NCBI GenBank assembly: GCA_033026295.1 | Contig: CM065182.1 | Location: 22,070,215-22,134,214, forward strand | Length of the DNA: 64,000 bases | Direction of reading: 5' to 3' | From: Channa striata | Taxonomy: Eukaryota > Chordata > Actinopteri > Anabantiformes > Channidae | Translations under genes and position numbers: made by a program | Notes under the pieces: model-generated | Told to the model about the DNA's origin: nothing | Databases searched by the model: none | The model's input: the letters and a program-made list of their open reading frames with translations, nothing else | In this document: one piece after another, positions 48,542 through 60,339 of the stretch | Numbering within the stretch: position 1 is the stretch's first letter | How the letters are laid out: each line of letters starts with the position of its first letter

Positions 48542-51500
48542 CATAATCTAGCCACAGGGGTTGCAAGCCAGTGACTTTCGTGCCGGTCCCAAGCCCGGAT
48601 AAATAGAGAGGGTTGCGTCAGGAAGGGCAAAACCAAGAACAACCATGCGAGTCATCCATAGCAATTTCATACCGGATCGGTCGAGGCCCGGGTTAACAAC
48701 GACCGCCACTGGTGCTGTTAACCTACAGGGTGCTGGTGGAAATTGGACTACTGTTGGTCGAAGAAGGAGAGGAGGCAGAAGAGTCCGTGGAAAGAGAGAA
48801 AAGAGGAAAAGCAGGAGCTTAGATCTAAGAGTAGGGACTCATAATGTTGTCACAATGACAGGGGAAGGTGGAGAGCTGGCAGACATGATGGAGAGAAGGA
48901 AGGTAGATGTACTGTGTGTGCAGGAGACGAGGTGGAAGGGTAGCAAAGCACATAGTATTGGAGAAGGATACAAACTGTTCTATCCATGGTGTGGATAGGA
49001 AGAGAAACGGAGTAGGAGTAATCCTGAAGGAGGAGTTTGTGAACAATGTTGTAGAGGTGAAAAGAGTCTCAGACACGGTGATGAGCTTAATGCTATAAAT
49101 CAAAGGGGTGATGGTGAATGTAGTCAGTGGGTATGCTTCACAAGTTGCCTGTGAACTAGAGGAGAAGGAGAGATTCTGGAGTGAGTTTGATGAGGTCATA
49201 GAGAGTATCCCCAGAGGAGAGAGAGTAGTTGTTGGAGTAGACTTCAATGGGCATGTTGGTGAGGGGAACAGAGGTGATGAGGAGGTGATGGGCAGGTTTG
49301 GTGTAAAGGAAAGGAATCTAGAAGGACAGGTGGTGGTGGACTTTGCTAAGAGGATGGAAATGGCTGTAGTCACTCAACCCTTTCTTCCAGAAGAGAGAGG
49401 AACACAGAGTGACATACAAGAGTGGAGGTAGGAGTACACAGGTGGACTACATCCTCTGTAGACGAGGTCATTTGAGAGAGGTTAGTGACTGTAAAGTGGT
49501 GGTAGAAGAGAGTGTAGCCAGGCAGCACCGCATGGTGGTGTGTAAGATGACTCTGGTGGTCAGGAAGAAGAAGAAAGGAAAGACAGAAAAGAAGACCAAG
49601 TGGTGGAAGCTAAAGAATGAAGAAACTTGCAAGGAATTTAGGCAGAAGTTGAGACAGGCTCTGGGTGGTCAGGAAGAGCTTCCAGTTGACTGGGAAACTA
49701 CAGCAGAGGTAATCAGGGAAACAGGTAGGAAGGTGCTTGGTGTGTCATCTGGAAGGAGGAAAGAAGATAAAGACACTTGGTGGTGGAATGAGGAAGTACA
49801 GGACTGCATCCAGAGGAAGAGGTTGGCTAAAAGGAAGTGGGATGTAGAAAGGACTGAGGAAAGTAGACAGGAGTACAAGGAAGTGCAGCGCAGAGTGAAG
49901 AGGGAGGTGGCAAAGGCCAAACAGAAAGCTTACGATGAGCTGTATGACAGGTTAGACACGAAGGAAGGACAGAAGGACTTGTACAGGATAGCCAGACAGA
50001 GAGATAGAGATGGGAAAGATGTGCAACAGATAAGGGTGATTAAAGACAGAGATGGAAAGGTGCTAACAAGCCAGGAGAGTGTGCAGAGAAGATGGAAGGA
50101 GTATTTTGAGGAGCTGATGAATGAGGAAAATGACAGGGAAAGAAGGGAGGAAGATGTGTATGTTGTGGTGCAGGAAATAGCAGAGATTAGAAAGGATGAG
50201 GTGAGGAAGGCTCTGAAAACGATGAAGAGCGGAAAGGCTGTAGGTCCTGATGACGTACCTGTGGAGGTGTGGAAGTGTCTAGGAGAGACAGCAGTGGAGT
50301 TTCTGACAAGTCTGTTTAACAGGATTTTAGAGAGTGAGAAGATGCCTGAGGAATGGAGGAGAAGCGTTCTGGTGCCGATCTTTAAGAACAAGGGTGACAC
50401 GAAGAACTGTAGCAACTACAGAGGGATAAAGCTGATGAGCCACACAATGAAGCTGTGGGTAAGAGTAGTGGAAGCCAGGCCTAGGAAGGAGGTGGAGATT
50501 TGTGAGCAGCAGTATGGTTTCATGCCCCGTAAGAGCACAACTGATGCCATTTTTGCTTTGAGATTGTTGATGGAAAAGTACAGAGATGGTCAGAAGGAGC
50601 TGCTTTGTGTCTTTGTGGATTTAAAGAAGGCGTATGACAGGGTGCCGAGGGAGGAGCTGTGGTACTGTATGTGGTTGTCGGGAGTGGCAGAGAAGTACGT
50701 CAGAGTAGTCCGGGACATGTATGAGAGGAGCATGAGGGTGGTGAGATGTGCCGTAGGTCAGTCAGAGGAGTTCAAAGGTGGAGGTGGGACTACACCAAGG
50801 ATCGGCTTTGAGTCCCTTCTTGTTTGCTATGCTGATGGACAGGTTGACAGATGAGGTCAGACAGAAATCTCCCTGGATAATGATGTTTGCAGATGACACT
50901 GTTATTTGCAGTGAGAGTAGAGAGCAGGTGAAGGAACAGCTGGAGAGGTGGAGGTTTGCTCTGGAAAGAAGAGGCATGAAAGTCAGTCGTAGTAAGACAG
51001 AATACATGTGTCTAAATGAGAGGGATCCAGGTAGAAGTGTGAGGTTACAGGGGGCTGAGGTGAAGAAGGTTCAGGAGTTTAAGAACTTGGGGTCAACAGT
51101 TCAGTCTGATGGGGACTGTGGAAAAGAGGTGAAGAGGCGAGTGCATGCGGGTTGGAGTGGGTGGAGGAAAGTGTCAGGAGTGATGTGTGACAGAGGAGTG
51201 TCAGCAAGACTCAAAGGAAAGGTGTACAGGACAGTGGTGAGACCAGCTCTTCTCTATGGGTTAGAGACAGTAGCAGTGAGAAAGAGACAAGAGGCAGAGA
51301 TGGAAGCAGCAGAGATGAAGATGTTGAGGTTCTCCTTAGGAGTGACAAGGTTGGACAGAATAAGGAACGAGCTCATCAGAGGGACAGCGCACATATCCTG
51401 TGTTAGCAACTAAGTCTGTTTGGACATTTGCAGAAGAGGGATAGTGATTATATTGGTAGAAGGATGTTGGAGATGGAGCTGCCAGGCAAGAGGGCGAGAG

Positions 51501-51651
51501 GACGACCAAAGAGGAGATATATGGATGTTCTAACAGAGGACATGAGGTTAGCTGGTATCAGAGTGGAAGATGCCCAGGATAGAGTGAAGTGGAAAAGGAT
51601 GATTCGCTGTGGCGACCCCTGATGGGAAAAGCCGAAAGAGAAGTAGTATTA
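48542..51651 (+). mobile_element. Near full-length RTE-clade non-LTR retrotransposon (LINE)
   Basis: This is a complete-looking RTE-type LINE of about 3.1 kb. The 5' head starts near the GCCACAGGGGTTGCAAGCC motif that I recognise from teleost RTE elements. It is followed by an apurinic-type endonuclease, a reverse transcriptase, and a short 3' end (GGCGACCCCTGATGGGAAAAG...GAAGTAGTA). There is no RNase H and no long poly-A, which fits RTE. A 17-bp sequence, GTAGATAGATAGATATA, stands on both sides (48,525-48,541 and 51,652-51,668) as a likely target-site duplication, although it is microsatellite-like. Several frameshifts and a stop make this copy inactive. A truncated relative lies at 18,614-19,084. 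Confidence 0.9.
48645..51622 (+). pseudogene. Broken RTE endonuclease-reverse transcriptase polyprotein
   Basis: The polyprotein would nick target DNA and reverse transcribe the element RNA. Endonuclease motifs run in order: VQETRWKG (catalytic E), SGYAS, VDFNGHVG, VDYILCRR and ARQHRMV. Reverse transcriptase motifs follow: NYRGIKL, QYGFMPRKSTTDA, VFVDLKKAYDRVPR (motif A), GLHQGSALSPFLFA (motif B) and FADD (motif C, intact), then a C-terminal region ending MIRCGDP. The breaks I see are an extra C near 48,984; a TAA at 49,096-49,098; a frame change near 49,375; an extra A near 50,774-50,776 just before motif B; and a stop plus frame change at about 51,388-51,433. The last is shared with the second copy. 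The original start is probably the ATG at 48,645. Confidence 0.88.
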
Positions 51652-51668
51652 GTAGATAGATAGATATA
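51652..51668 (+). repeat. Right copy of the putative 17-bp RTE target-site duplication
   Basis: Exact match of 48,525-48,541, placed after the RTE 3' end. More TAGA units follow to about 51,680. Confidence 0.55.
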
Positions 51669-54409
51669 GATAGATAGATGGTGACTGAATTATATATTGC
51701 AATTATACATTGCTCCACATATAATTTACAATGGTGGCAGAACTATTCAGATTCTTTGCCTAATTATATAATACAAATTTATTTATATAGCGCCACAATA
51801 AAGTTGAGGTAGCATGTGCAGCCTTTTAAAAACAAAACAGAAACCGTGCACTTTACATGCAGCAGCTTCTGCTTGATTGATTTTGAATGATTATGTCATT
51901 GTTAGCTGGTTACGTTTTAGTAGCTAATGTTGAGCCTGCTGTGAGGCTGATGACACATGTAATTGGCTTGAAGCAGAGCAATGGTGACACCACTGTCATG
52001 ACAATATATATTTATATATATCTAGTGAGATGATATTGAAAGTACCAGTCGGTAACTGGGCTTTAAAAATTCTGCAGTAAAAATATTAAGTGAATATAAT
52101 TTATAATAAGCAATCTTTTATCATAAATGTAACTTTAATTAAAAATACCAAGACTACATACTGGGCTTCACACAGACACAGAGTGAAACTGCTTAAGCTG
52201 TTCCAAATGACTAAATCGGACTTTCAGCCTCAGCTTGGTTTTTTTGGGCAGCGGCCCTCTCACATGATTATCAATGTTACAGAAATGGTAGCAGAAAGCT
52301 GCAAATTGCTGGGGGTTAAGGTTATAAAAATCAATCTGTTCTATCCAACCTGCACATCTCAAAATTCCTGAATAGCTGAAAAATGAGTGTTCACACAAGG
52401 GCACTTGTCCAATCAGCCACACTTCATTACAGTGACTTTGTAATTTCCTGGACAGCATTCAAGGCCGAATTAAATCACTTCAAAGCAAGACAAGTGTGAG
52501 AGCGGAGACAGACAGAGAGATGGTGGAAAAAAAAGGACATCTCCTAGAAACTAGTAACGATGAACCACCGTTGTTCCACAGTTCAGCAAGTCCTCACTCC
52601 ACAGGAGATTATTCTTCTCAACAATAGAGAGTCTGTAAATGTAGGCCAAGCTCTTTCCCAAAGCATCTGCACAAGTTAACGTCACGGAATCCAGCACCAA
52701 ACAACAACTACATGCTTTTCATAACAATACAGTATGCTGCGGATGAAATGTGTGAGTGTAGCACACGGCCCAACACGTCTCACCCTGCTGCCTTTTAGCT
52801 GTTGGATGCCTGATTATTCAAGCCAGATTTGAAACTTCAAATCACACTGAAATGAATGAATTTTTCCATTTTCTGTGTTATATTACAGCTCCAAAAAAGC
52901 ATGTCATCAAACGTCTTGGCACAGTCTTGCTCTACACTTATTACCTATAATTTAAATCTCTCACCAATTCACGTCTCAGGTTTTAATCGAAGGCCTTGCT
53001 GTCATCAAAATCAATCATCAAAATTGTTTTTATGTTAATTAGTCATTAACTAGAGGTCCTTCTTACGCCCTTCTATCTATTTATTTTTTTCATGCAACAG
53101 AATATAATAGCTGGGTCTCAATTTTACATTGACTTTTTAGAGATGGCTCACAAAGATCTACATTATTCCCACCATACAGATGAACCATATAACATCATAA
53201 CATACTTAATTTCCACATGAGCAATTGGAATTCTTATTAAATTCTGCTCTTTTATTGATTTACTTTGTTCTAAAATCCAAAACAGCTCAATGTATTTCAC
53301 AAAAGCACAGAGCTGCAATCTTTGAGCTCCAATCGGCTATTATTCCCTCAACCTGCATGATTGAGATTATGATTTATGGACTGTGCATGTGTACAGTATG
53401 CATATTACACACTCACTTTGGCTGCCACTTAGAATAAGTGACACTCACTAAAACAGAAAAATCAACAACTTAAATGAGCCAAATGCTTTTGATTATGCTA
53501 CAAATGTAACAGAAATAACTCTGCTAAGCTAATGGAACTGCATCCAGATCCCATTCTGCCGCTATTGTCGCTACTGAAGCCTTTTTGTTTTGATGGTGAA
53601 AACCTCTTATTGGGACGGCAACGCTGAGACTGATGGATGGCATCCTGGCTAGATGATGCAAGGTAAAAGAAAATGGAATTACAGAGAATCATTAGCATCC
53701 CTCTGTGAAATCAAATTATCAGCTTTCCAGTCTTGGCCCGTGGCACATGTGGAATAAAATGAATGTCCTTAAAGCCGCTTTTAGCTCCAAATATAGACAA
53801 AAGAGAAACATCTCCATGAGTGACAGCAAAGATGTTTCTGCACTACACTTGTATTCATAACACTGACACAATAAACAAGCCAAATGGCAGGAGAATGAGA
53901 GCAAGAACACAAACTCATACATGTGTCAGGCAAACATTTCTGCCACGGAAACTAAATATCAAGACAATTAAAAGCATCGCCTTGTTTTGAACAGCACCTC
54001 ATCCCTGAAACGCTTTGCTTGAATCACAAACGCGTTCATCAGGCAGCCGGAAGAGAAAGGAGTAAATGTTAACATGACGTGGCTCTGGAGCCAGCATGGT
54101 CTGTGTTGGCAGATAAGCGTCTCAGGAGGTTGTCGGCCCACCTCGGCCACAGTGGTGACATTCATTAATCGCAGTCTCAAGAGGGAGCTGGTTTCTTTTT
54201 AAATCCATGTCAGTGGGCAAAACCTTGGGAAATAATGTAGTTAGTCAAATTTTAGGAAACACACTGCTACAAATATGCGGACATCCGATAACAAGAAGGT
54301 GGTTTGTGTTAAGCTTATATTGTAAATATAGGAAATAAAATAGCATTAATTGCCGTTCTTACACACTGGACTGCTTATTCCACACAAGGAGAAATCTAAA
54401 ATGCCTTGG

Positions 54410-54496
54410 ATATATATATATATATATATAGCTAGATAGATAGATATATATATAGATATATAGATATATCTATATATCTATATATATATATATATA
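54410..54496. repeat. TA/TAGA microsatellite with a 46-bp perfect palindrome
   Basis: The tract 54,444-54,489 is its own reverse complement (arms 23 nt, centre between 54,466 and 54,467, core TAGATA/TATCTA). Confidence 0.85.
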
Positions 54497-57169
54497 AACA
54501 CACTCTATATAGCCTTCTAATAAACTGACAGCACACAGGGCGATGAAGCCTCCTCCATTTTCATATTTGCTTTTTTGTAAGACTTTGAAAGGTTTTATTC
54601 TCGAGTGTTGCCGTAGCACTCCAGTGCAGGAATGTAGACCAGGCTTCATATTGACTAGCCTGACTAAAACTCAAAAAATCCAACAGGTTTTTAATGAAAA
54701 TTGGGCTGAGTAAAAGCAGAGTCATCAGCTGCTAAATCTCCTCTTTAAAATCCAGCACTGGCACAAATTAAAGATACGACATGAGAACACAGTTTCAACT
54801 GGTGATAAACTATTGCTGCTACGGAAATATTAGATGTCAGATGTCTACAGGTTAGACGTCACATGTACATAAGTGGGGAAAGAGTACCAAAAGTTCACAG
54901 CAAAACGAAAACGCTGTTGCAGATATTGTGGTGTATGAAGCAAATGTAGAAGTTATCAGTTAAAACTGTATTAAATGCTAGATTTTCTGCCTAGAATTCC
55001 TGTATTCAGGCTGTGGAGGATTTCAGAAAAAAAAAGTCTGCAGGAAGAATCAAAAATGTCCAAAATAACTCATAAAATTGATCTCAAGAGATTTGGATGC
55101 TGGATAGTATGCAGGAAGATGACGAGCCTCCTGTGGATGTACCATGGTTTCAGGCCTTGGGAGGTCTACTCGCCAAGGTCAGCAGCCCTGTTGGGATGCA
55201 CTTGGAGCTTCTTCACACTCTGAGACCTTCGCTGGGAAACTGTGGTCGCAGCTGCTCTGCTGAAGGTAGAATTCTCGATCTGAACTGATGCGGTGTCCCC
55301 AGGCAGGCGCGGAGTGAATGCTTAGCTCTACAAAAACGAGACTGGTTTTGTACTCTACTACTTTACTGTCCACTCGGCCTCCTCCAGTCTCTCCATCAGC
55401 TCTCACCATTCATTCAACAAAGATCAAATATACACTATTTGTTTGAAAAACATATATACTTACATGTATTTACTACTTAGACCTAAGCACACCACGGACA
55501 CATTTAAACCTGCAGGTGATCATGCTGTGGCTGATCGGTGTACACTCAATAGTTGCAGTTATATAAGCACATTTTTCCTTAATTAAAGATACATTTTCCG
55601 TTTCAAGTCCTGTTTTTGTGTTTGTATGATACAGTTTTCTCACCACTAAGTACAACGGGGTTTGTAATGCACATTATTACAGAGCACATCATACTTCCTG
55701 TTTCGGAGTGGAATCCTCAAAACAAGTCATGTTTTGTACACATGTCTGTTGCATGTCTGTCAGTCCTCTATGTTGCTCTCACTGAGGTTTCCTCTATATC
55801 AGTGGTCTCAAACTTGCTGGAGGCAGAGTCGGGGTGAGGCTCACTGAAAAACTTAATTTTAATCTTCTCAAATGTCTTTATTTTTTTATTTTTAACACAA
55901 AATAATATGACAAAATAAATAAACAAATTAGAAGAAAATAAATAAGACATTTTCAATATTTAATTAATTATAATAATTAGGTCTGTATTAACAGTTCTTT
56001 AAGTTTCGTTGAAGGACAGAGGATGTTGTCTTTGTTCAACAATGTTGAGACAAATTTGTCATTTGTGACATTGGGCTATAATGAAATTTGATTCAAGATT
56101 ATTTTATCTTCAGTGCAGCTAAATGTTTGCGGTATTATAAAGTGATATACAGTACCTTCCAGGACCACATTTTAAAAGCACATTTACAAAAGAAACTATA
56201 TTAAAAGGATTGCTCTGTTGAGATTTACAGCCACTGAATAAAACTAGTTTATTGTTTGCTTTTGCAGTAAAGATGTGGCATTTGTAAAGCGAGCTCAGCT
56301 CATTCAGTCACACAGAAACACTTCCCTCGCCCACTCCTGGATGCAACCAAACTTCATCACCAGTTGGTTAAAACCAGTTCTACAGATGTTTGGTTTTAGT
56401 GGCATCTAGTCAACAAAAAGGGGAGATACAATTGTGTTTTTGCACTTGCAAACTGTCAGAGAATGTAACCAGATATGTCTATCCTGTTTTTGTCTTTATT
56501 TTTTTTTTTACATTTTTGTACAAATATTGGCAAAGCATGTTGCTCGATAATTTGCTATGACTCTGTAATACTCTACTCACTCCCCATGAGGTTTCAGCAG
56601 CAGATTGACTAGGGAATCAGAGCTCAGATCACACTAAAATAAATGGATAATTAGTGTTATTTACACATGATCTCCATGAGACCACAGCTCTGAAACCAAT
56701 GTGCATACTGTACAAAGGGACAAAGCAGCTCTGGCTTTCTTAAATTAAACATATGATGCCACCCTCTTTTTGGATGTCCTGAAAAAGGGCAGTGGGGAGC
56801 TTGTTAGTACAGAGCACAGCAGGGGTGGTGAGTCCACATCTGTAACATCATTTGTGGCACCAGAACACAATACTACAGTATACTATAAATGCAATAAAAA
56901 CGGGCTCCGTTAGCTGATGTAATGGCGCACCTGCCTCAAGTTAACACAGTATCCGCATTTCATTTTGCTATATTTCCCATGTGCCTTGCATGGGTTAAAT
57001 TGTCATGCTTTGAACTTTTTAAAGTGCTTTATGAATCAAATCCAGCAAACCATCACAGTGTTGAGGTTCAACAATTTGAATGCCAGTGGACTCTGAAAAA
57101 CAATATTACCACCCGGCAGTTTAAACGCTGGTTAGTGGTCAATATAAGAAAAATGTAGTGTCTGCACCT

Positions 57170-57280
57170 ACAGGGTACTGGGAATGGGGCTGTGTAGCCA
57201 GAGACCAGACCCCTGTTCCCCACGACATTAAAGCCACGAGGTAAATGCTCTGGCTGATCGGTCTATATGACAAATTAAAA
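57170..57280 (+). repeat. Possible mariner terminus fragment
   Basis: GACCCCTGTTCCCCACGACA, then AAAGCCACGAGGTAAATGCT, then CTGGCTGATCGGTCTATATG looks like the right end of the mariner-like family. A related GTGGCTGATCGGTGTACACT stands alone at about 55,528-55,547. Confidence 0.4.
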
Positions 57281-58407
57281 AGGAGTCTGCAGTCAATACT
57301 GAAGTACAGCGTGCAGTTCGGATTCAAATGGATTTTCAGCTCAGGTGACTATATGAGTGGACACTAAACAACAAGATAAAAGCACGGTGCAGCTATGCAA
57401 TGAGTGAATCAATTGAAGACTGAAACAGCTATTACTGCTCAGCCTGCAGGACTGATGCACATCATGGCAAGTTCAGACTTGCCAGATCCATTGCCCTGTA
57501 CAGAGTTGAGAGCGGAGTGATAATGGCATTGCATGCCAATTTCAAAAGTGCAATAGGTTTTCATCTACAGCACTAGAAGTATTGTGCAGGTTGGTTGCAA
57601 TACAGTAATATGCATTTGATCAGACCCAAAAGAAAAGGTTTTCCAAGCTGAACAACCGGAGGAGTGTTTTCTTAAATTTCCTGACTTGGTGCCAGGAGAT
57701 CTGTTTCAGATAATGACTAACCATTTGCTGCTTTGTTTAGGCACAAAAATAGCCACATAAATGAATGAGGATACGGTTCAGTCTCCTCAGGACTCCTTTA
57801 TACCCTGTGTCCGAGGGAGCGTAGGGTAACAGACTAAATATAAGGTCCATTTAATAAAGGGATTCATTTGGCTCAACAACAATGGATGTTTTACTGACTA
57901 GGACCATGATCCAATGCAGAACCAGTTATTAGTAATTATCCCAAATTTTAATAAAGTAGTATAGCTTTTGGTGAGTGTTAAATGTCGCTGTTATAGCCTA
58001 ATACCTGATTGCATTCACTCACTGGGGAAACCTTGGCGGAGTTCTGCAATTTGGCCAATCAGAACAGAGTGGGCTTGCATGGGGGGGGGTCTTAAAGTGA
58101 CGAGATAAAAAATGAACCATGTCAGACAGAGAGTAAAAAGAAGTGCTAGCAGAAGATACAGAAAAGTATTTCAGTAGAGGCTCTGAGTGAAACAAATGAA
58201 TTAAAAATATGCAAAATATAGTATGTCTTCTTAAACAATAAAACACGTTATTTGTTTAAGTAGACATAGCAGTTACAGACATAGCAGTGTGCTGTCCATG
58301 GTGCTGAATGGGGATCACTAGTCAACTGGAACTGGTAAACAGCTGGCTGTACAACTTAGGTTCACAAGAGCTCACTATTTAAACTGTCTCATGTAACATT
58401 TCCATAT

Positions 58408-58545
58408 ACACCGAGCAGGAGATGGTTCTAATATTTTGGCCACCCTATTTAAAATGAATGAGGTTGCCAAAACATTAGAGCCACCTCCTCACATAATGCA
58501 CTCCAGTACGACTCCAATAACCACTTTGACCTTGATAATAAACAG
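58408..58545. repeat. Mariner-like terminal sequences in inverted orientation
   Basis: GGTTCTAATATTTTGGC at 58,424-58,440 and GCCAAAACATTAGAGCC at 58,466-58,482 are inverted copies with two mismatches. Both resemble the terminus of a fish mariner family (CGATCAGCCAAAACATTA...ACCACC). The following bases to 58,545 continue that family's subterminal sequence. No transposase is present. Confidence 0.5.
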
Positions 58546-59899
58546 AGCAGGGTTATCACCTTTTGGACAATTTCCACTTAAAAATTTAGAAATTATAACG
58601 TAAAAGCAGATTTCACGGCGGAGCTGCTGTATCTACTTTGAGGTACTGTTTCAAAGACAGGTGAGTGATAGTTAGACACAATTGCAAATGTAACTTTTCT
58701 CTGGCACCCTTCATCAACATTGGAACCATCAAAAATATGTTGCCCTTTTAAGGCTAAAAGTTTCTGAACCTAAAATGATCAATTATCAGAGTTCTTATTT
58801 ATTTATCCGTTTATTCTCTGTAGACCTGCCACTGTGTTTAAACTGAAGATGGGCTCCCTGTCCAACCTAAAACACACATGCTCCCTTCATCGTGATGGAC
58901 AGGGGCTGATAAACATCTTCGAGTACATATCTAAGAGCCCAGATCAGCACAAGACTGAGTCCTGCCTTTTACATTGTCTCACTGTAGATGGTTAGTATCC
59001 TGCCAATGACCTTCCCTCCATCTCTCACCATGTCTGCTCACAGTAAATGAATACTGCCAAGCTCCTGCTTGAACCTGATGAATCCCTCGGCCTGCCAGGA
59101 CTCTAGTTTATGACTCAGTATGAGGTTCTAAAAGAATTCCGAATGTGCACAATGTTAGATCGCTAATTAATTTAGCGATATGATATATGATGTTGCTTCA
59201 TTGGTAGTTATTTGATTTTGACAGTTAGTGAATGATTGATGTGATTGTTAAGTTTTGGCCAAAATGTTAAGGAGAGATATGTACAGGATAAATATTCAGT
59301 TGCAATGGCACATTGGTATGGATACATCACACATGTCATTCTTCGGGAAACAGAAAGTAAATAGCTGAGTTTCAAAATCTCCATTAAGCAAATGAATGAG
59401 CTCCTGGTGTTTTTTTTTTTTTTTATTTTAATTGGTCATATTATTACTATTACATTGGATTGTTTTTTTCTTTTTTGTAGCTACAGGTCTTCGGAAGCTG
59501 CAGTTGGAGAGATTAACCTACATCTTTGAGGTGTTGACTGAACAGTTTTATTATGGACATCAGGCCCATCCAGAAAAAGGACAGAGCATTACTGTCGAAG
59601 AGAAAAGTCTGCAGACAGTGTCAATCATGAAGTCTAGACAGCTCCGCACACACCAGCTTATCAAGCGGAAGGTACAACAGCAGTCACCATCAGCTGGTCA
59701 CACAACGCCCCAACACACACACACACACAGCGGAAGCCCCCACCTACCACGCAGAGCATCTTGCCAACTGTGACATGAAAGAGAAGCTCTTCCTTTAGCC
59801 ACTGTGATCACCGCTCATGTTACTTTGGACATGTCCGACAGCACTTGAAAGCAGCATCAATCCTCCCGAGTCCGCTAAAGCCGAGGAGGCGAAAGGTCA
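58546..59899. other. Intronic DNA near exon 1
   Basis: Poly-T at about 59,410-59,430 and a short CA run. The 113-codon plus-strand frame at 59,432 has no domain. Confidence 0.4.
59713..59729 (+). repeat. Short (CA)n run
   Basis: CA units about 600 bp inside the intron from exon 1. Confidence 0.85.
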
Positions 59900-60333
59900 C
59901 CGCAGACAATCTCGGCTCTTGATGGAATGCTCGTCAGTCCTGTTTACACGGTGCATTTCTACTCTCGTCTGTTCCGTTCTCACCTGCAGCATCCTCCCTT
60001 CACGCCCCCAGCAGTCGACTGTGTCTCCCTCCTACCTTCAGTTCTGCGCCGTCACACAACAATTAAAGTCGCTGAGTCTCTCGTTAACAGCTGCTGCAGA
60101 TTAGCAGAGTATCGCTGCTGAATTGAGTGTTTTCCAGACACTAATCCCCTGAAATCCTCCTCCGTTCCCCCCACCACAGTGGCGGGAACACGTTAAAACA
60201 GACACAAACACTTCAGTCGTGTCTCTGTCTCTCCGCACACTCAAAGCCCGCAGGCAGCGCTCAACTTTGGGGATCGGATTCAAACGCGGCAGCGCGCAGG
60301 AATGCGTGGAGGAGACAAAAAGACAATGTGTGG
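59900..60333. other. CpG-rich flank 3' of IgLON exon 1 (start of intron)
   Basis: GC and CpG stay high on the intron side of the exon to about 59.9 kb, so the island spans the exon. Short open frames on both strands here follow from base composition. None shows a recognisable domain. Confidence 0.4.
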
Positions 60334-60339
60334 ACTCAC
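60334..60339 (-). other. Splice donor GTGAGT closing the IgLON exon 1
   Basis: On the minus strand the exon ends ...TTTCTCAG and is followed at once by GTGAGT, a consensus 5' splice site. It cuts the arginine codon after its second base (phase 2). The reading frame meets TGA two bases into the intron, so the coding sequence must splice here. Confidence 0.85.

Larger units (their letters stand above)
51669..58407. other. Intronic DNA with TA palindrome and mariner scraps
   Basis: A TTTATATAGCGCC piece at 51,780-51,793 looks like the end of a fish SINE. The blocks 53,970-54,190 and 57,410-57,560 look like candidate conserved noncoding elements. No gene seen. Confidence 0.4.
1..60339 (-). other. 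First intron (partial) of the IgLON gene
   Basis: Everything below the donor at 60,339 should be intron 1 on the minus strand. I looked for the next IgLON exon (the rest of Ig domain 1, with VAWLNR and YDEGPY-type motifs) and saw no match among the minus-strand reading frames. Very long first introns are typical of IgLON genes. The span holds mobile elements, microsatellites and unique AT-rich DNA. Nothing in it reads as a conserved host coding exon. An exon lacking an ATG could be missed by eye. Confidence 0.65.

Noticed and set aside
48825..50415. Long minus-strand frames over the RTE element (182 and 161 codons)
   Set aside because: They are antisense shadows of the purine-rich LINE coding strand. 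Their Ser/Thr/Leu-rich content is typical of that.
59432..60104. Plus-strand frames antisense to the IgLON exon region
   Set aside because: They follow from GC-rich or low-complexity sequence. CA-run-encoded THTHTH and no domain argue against a gene.
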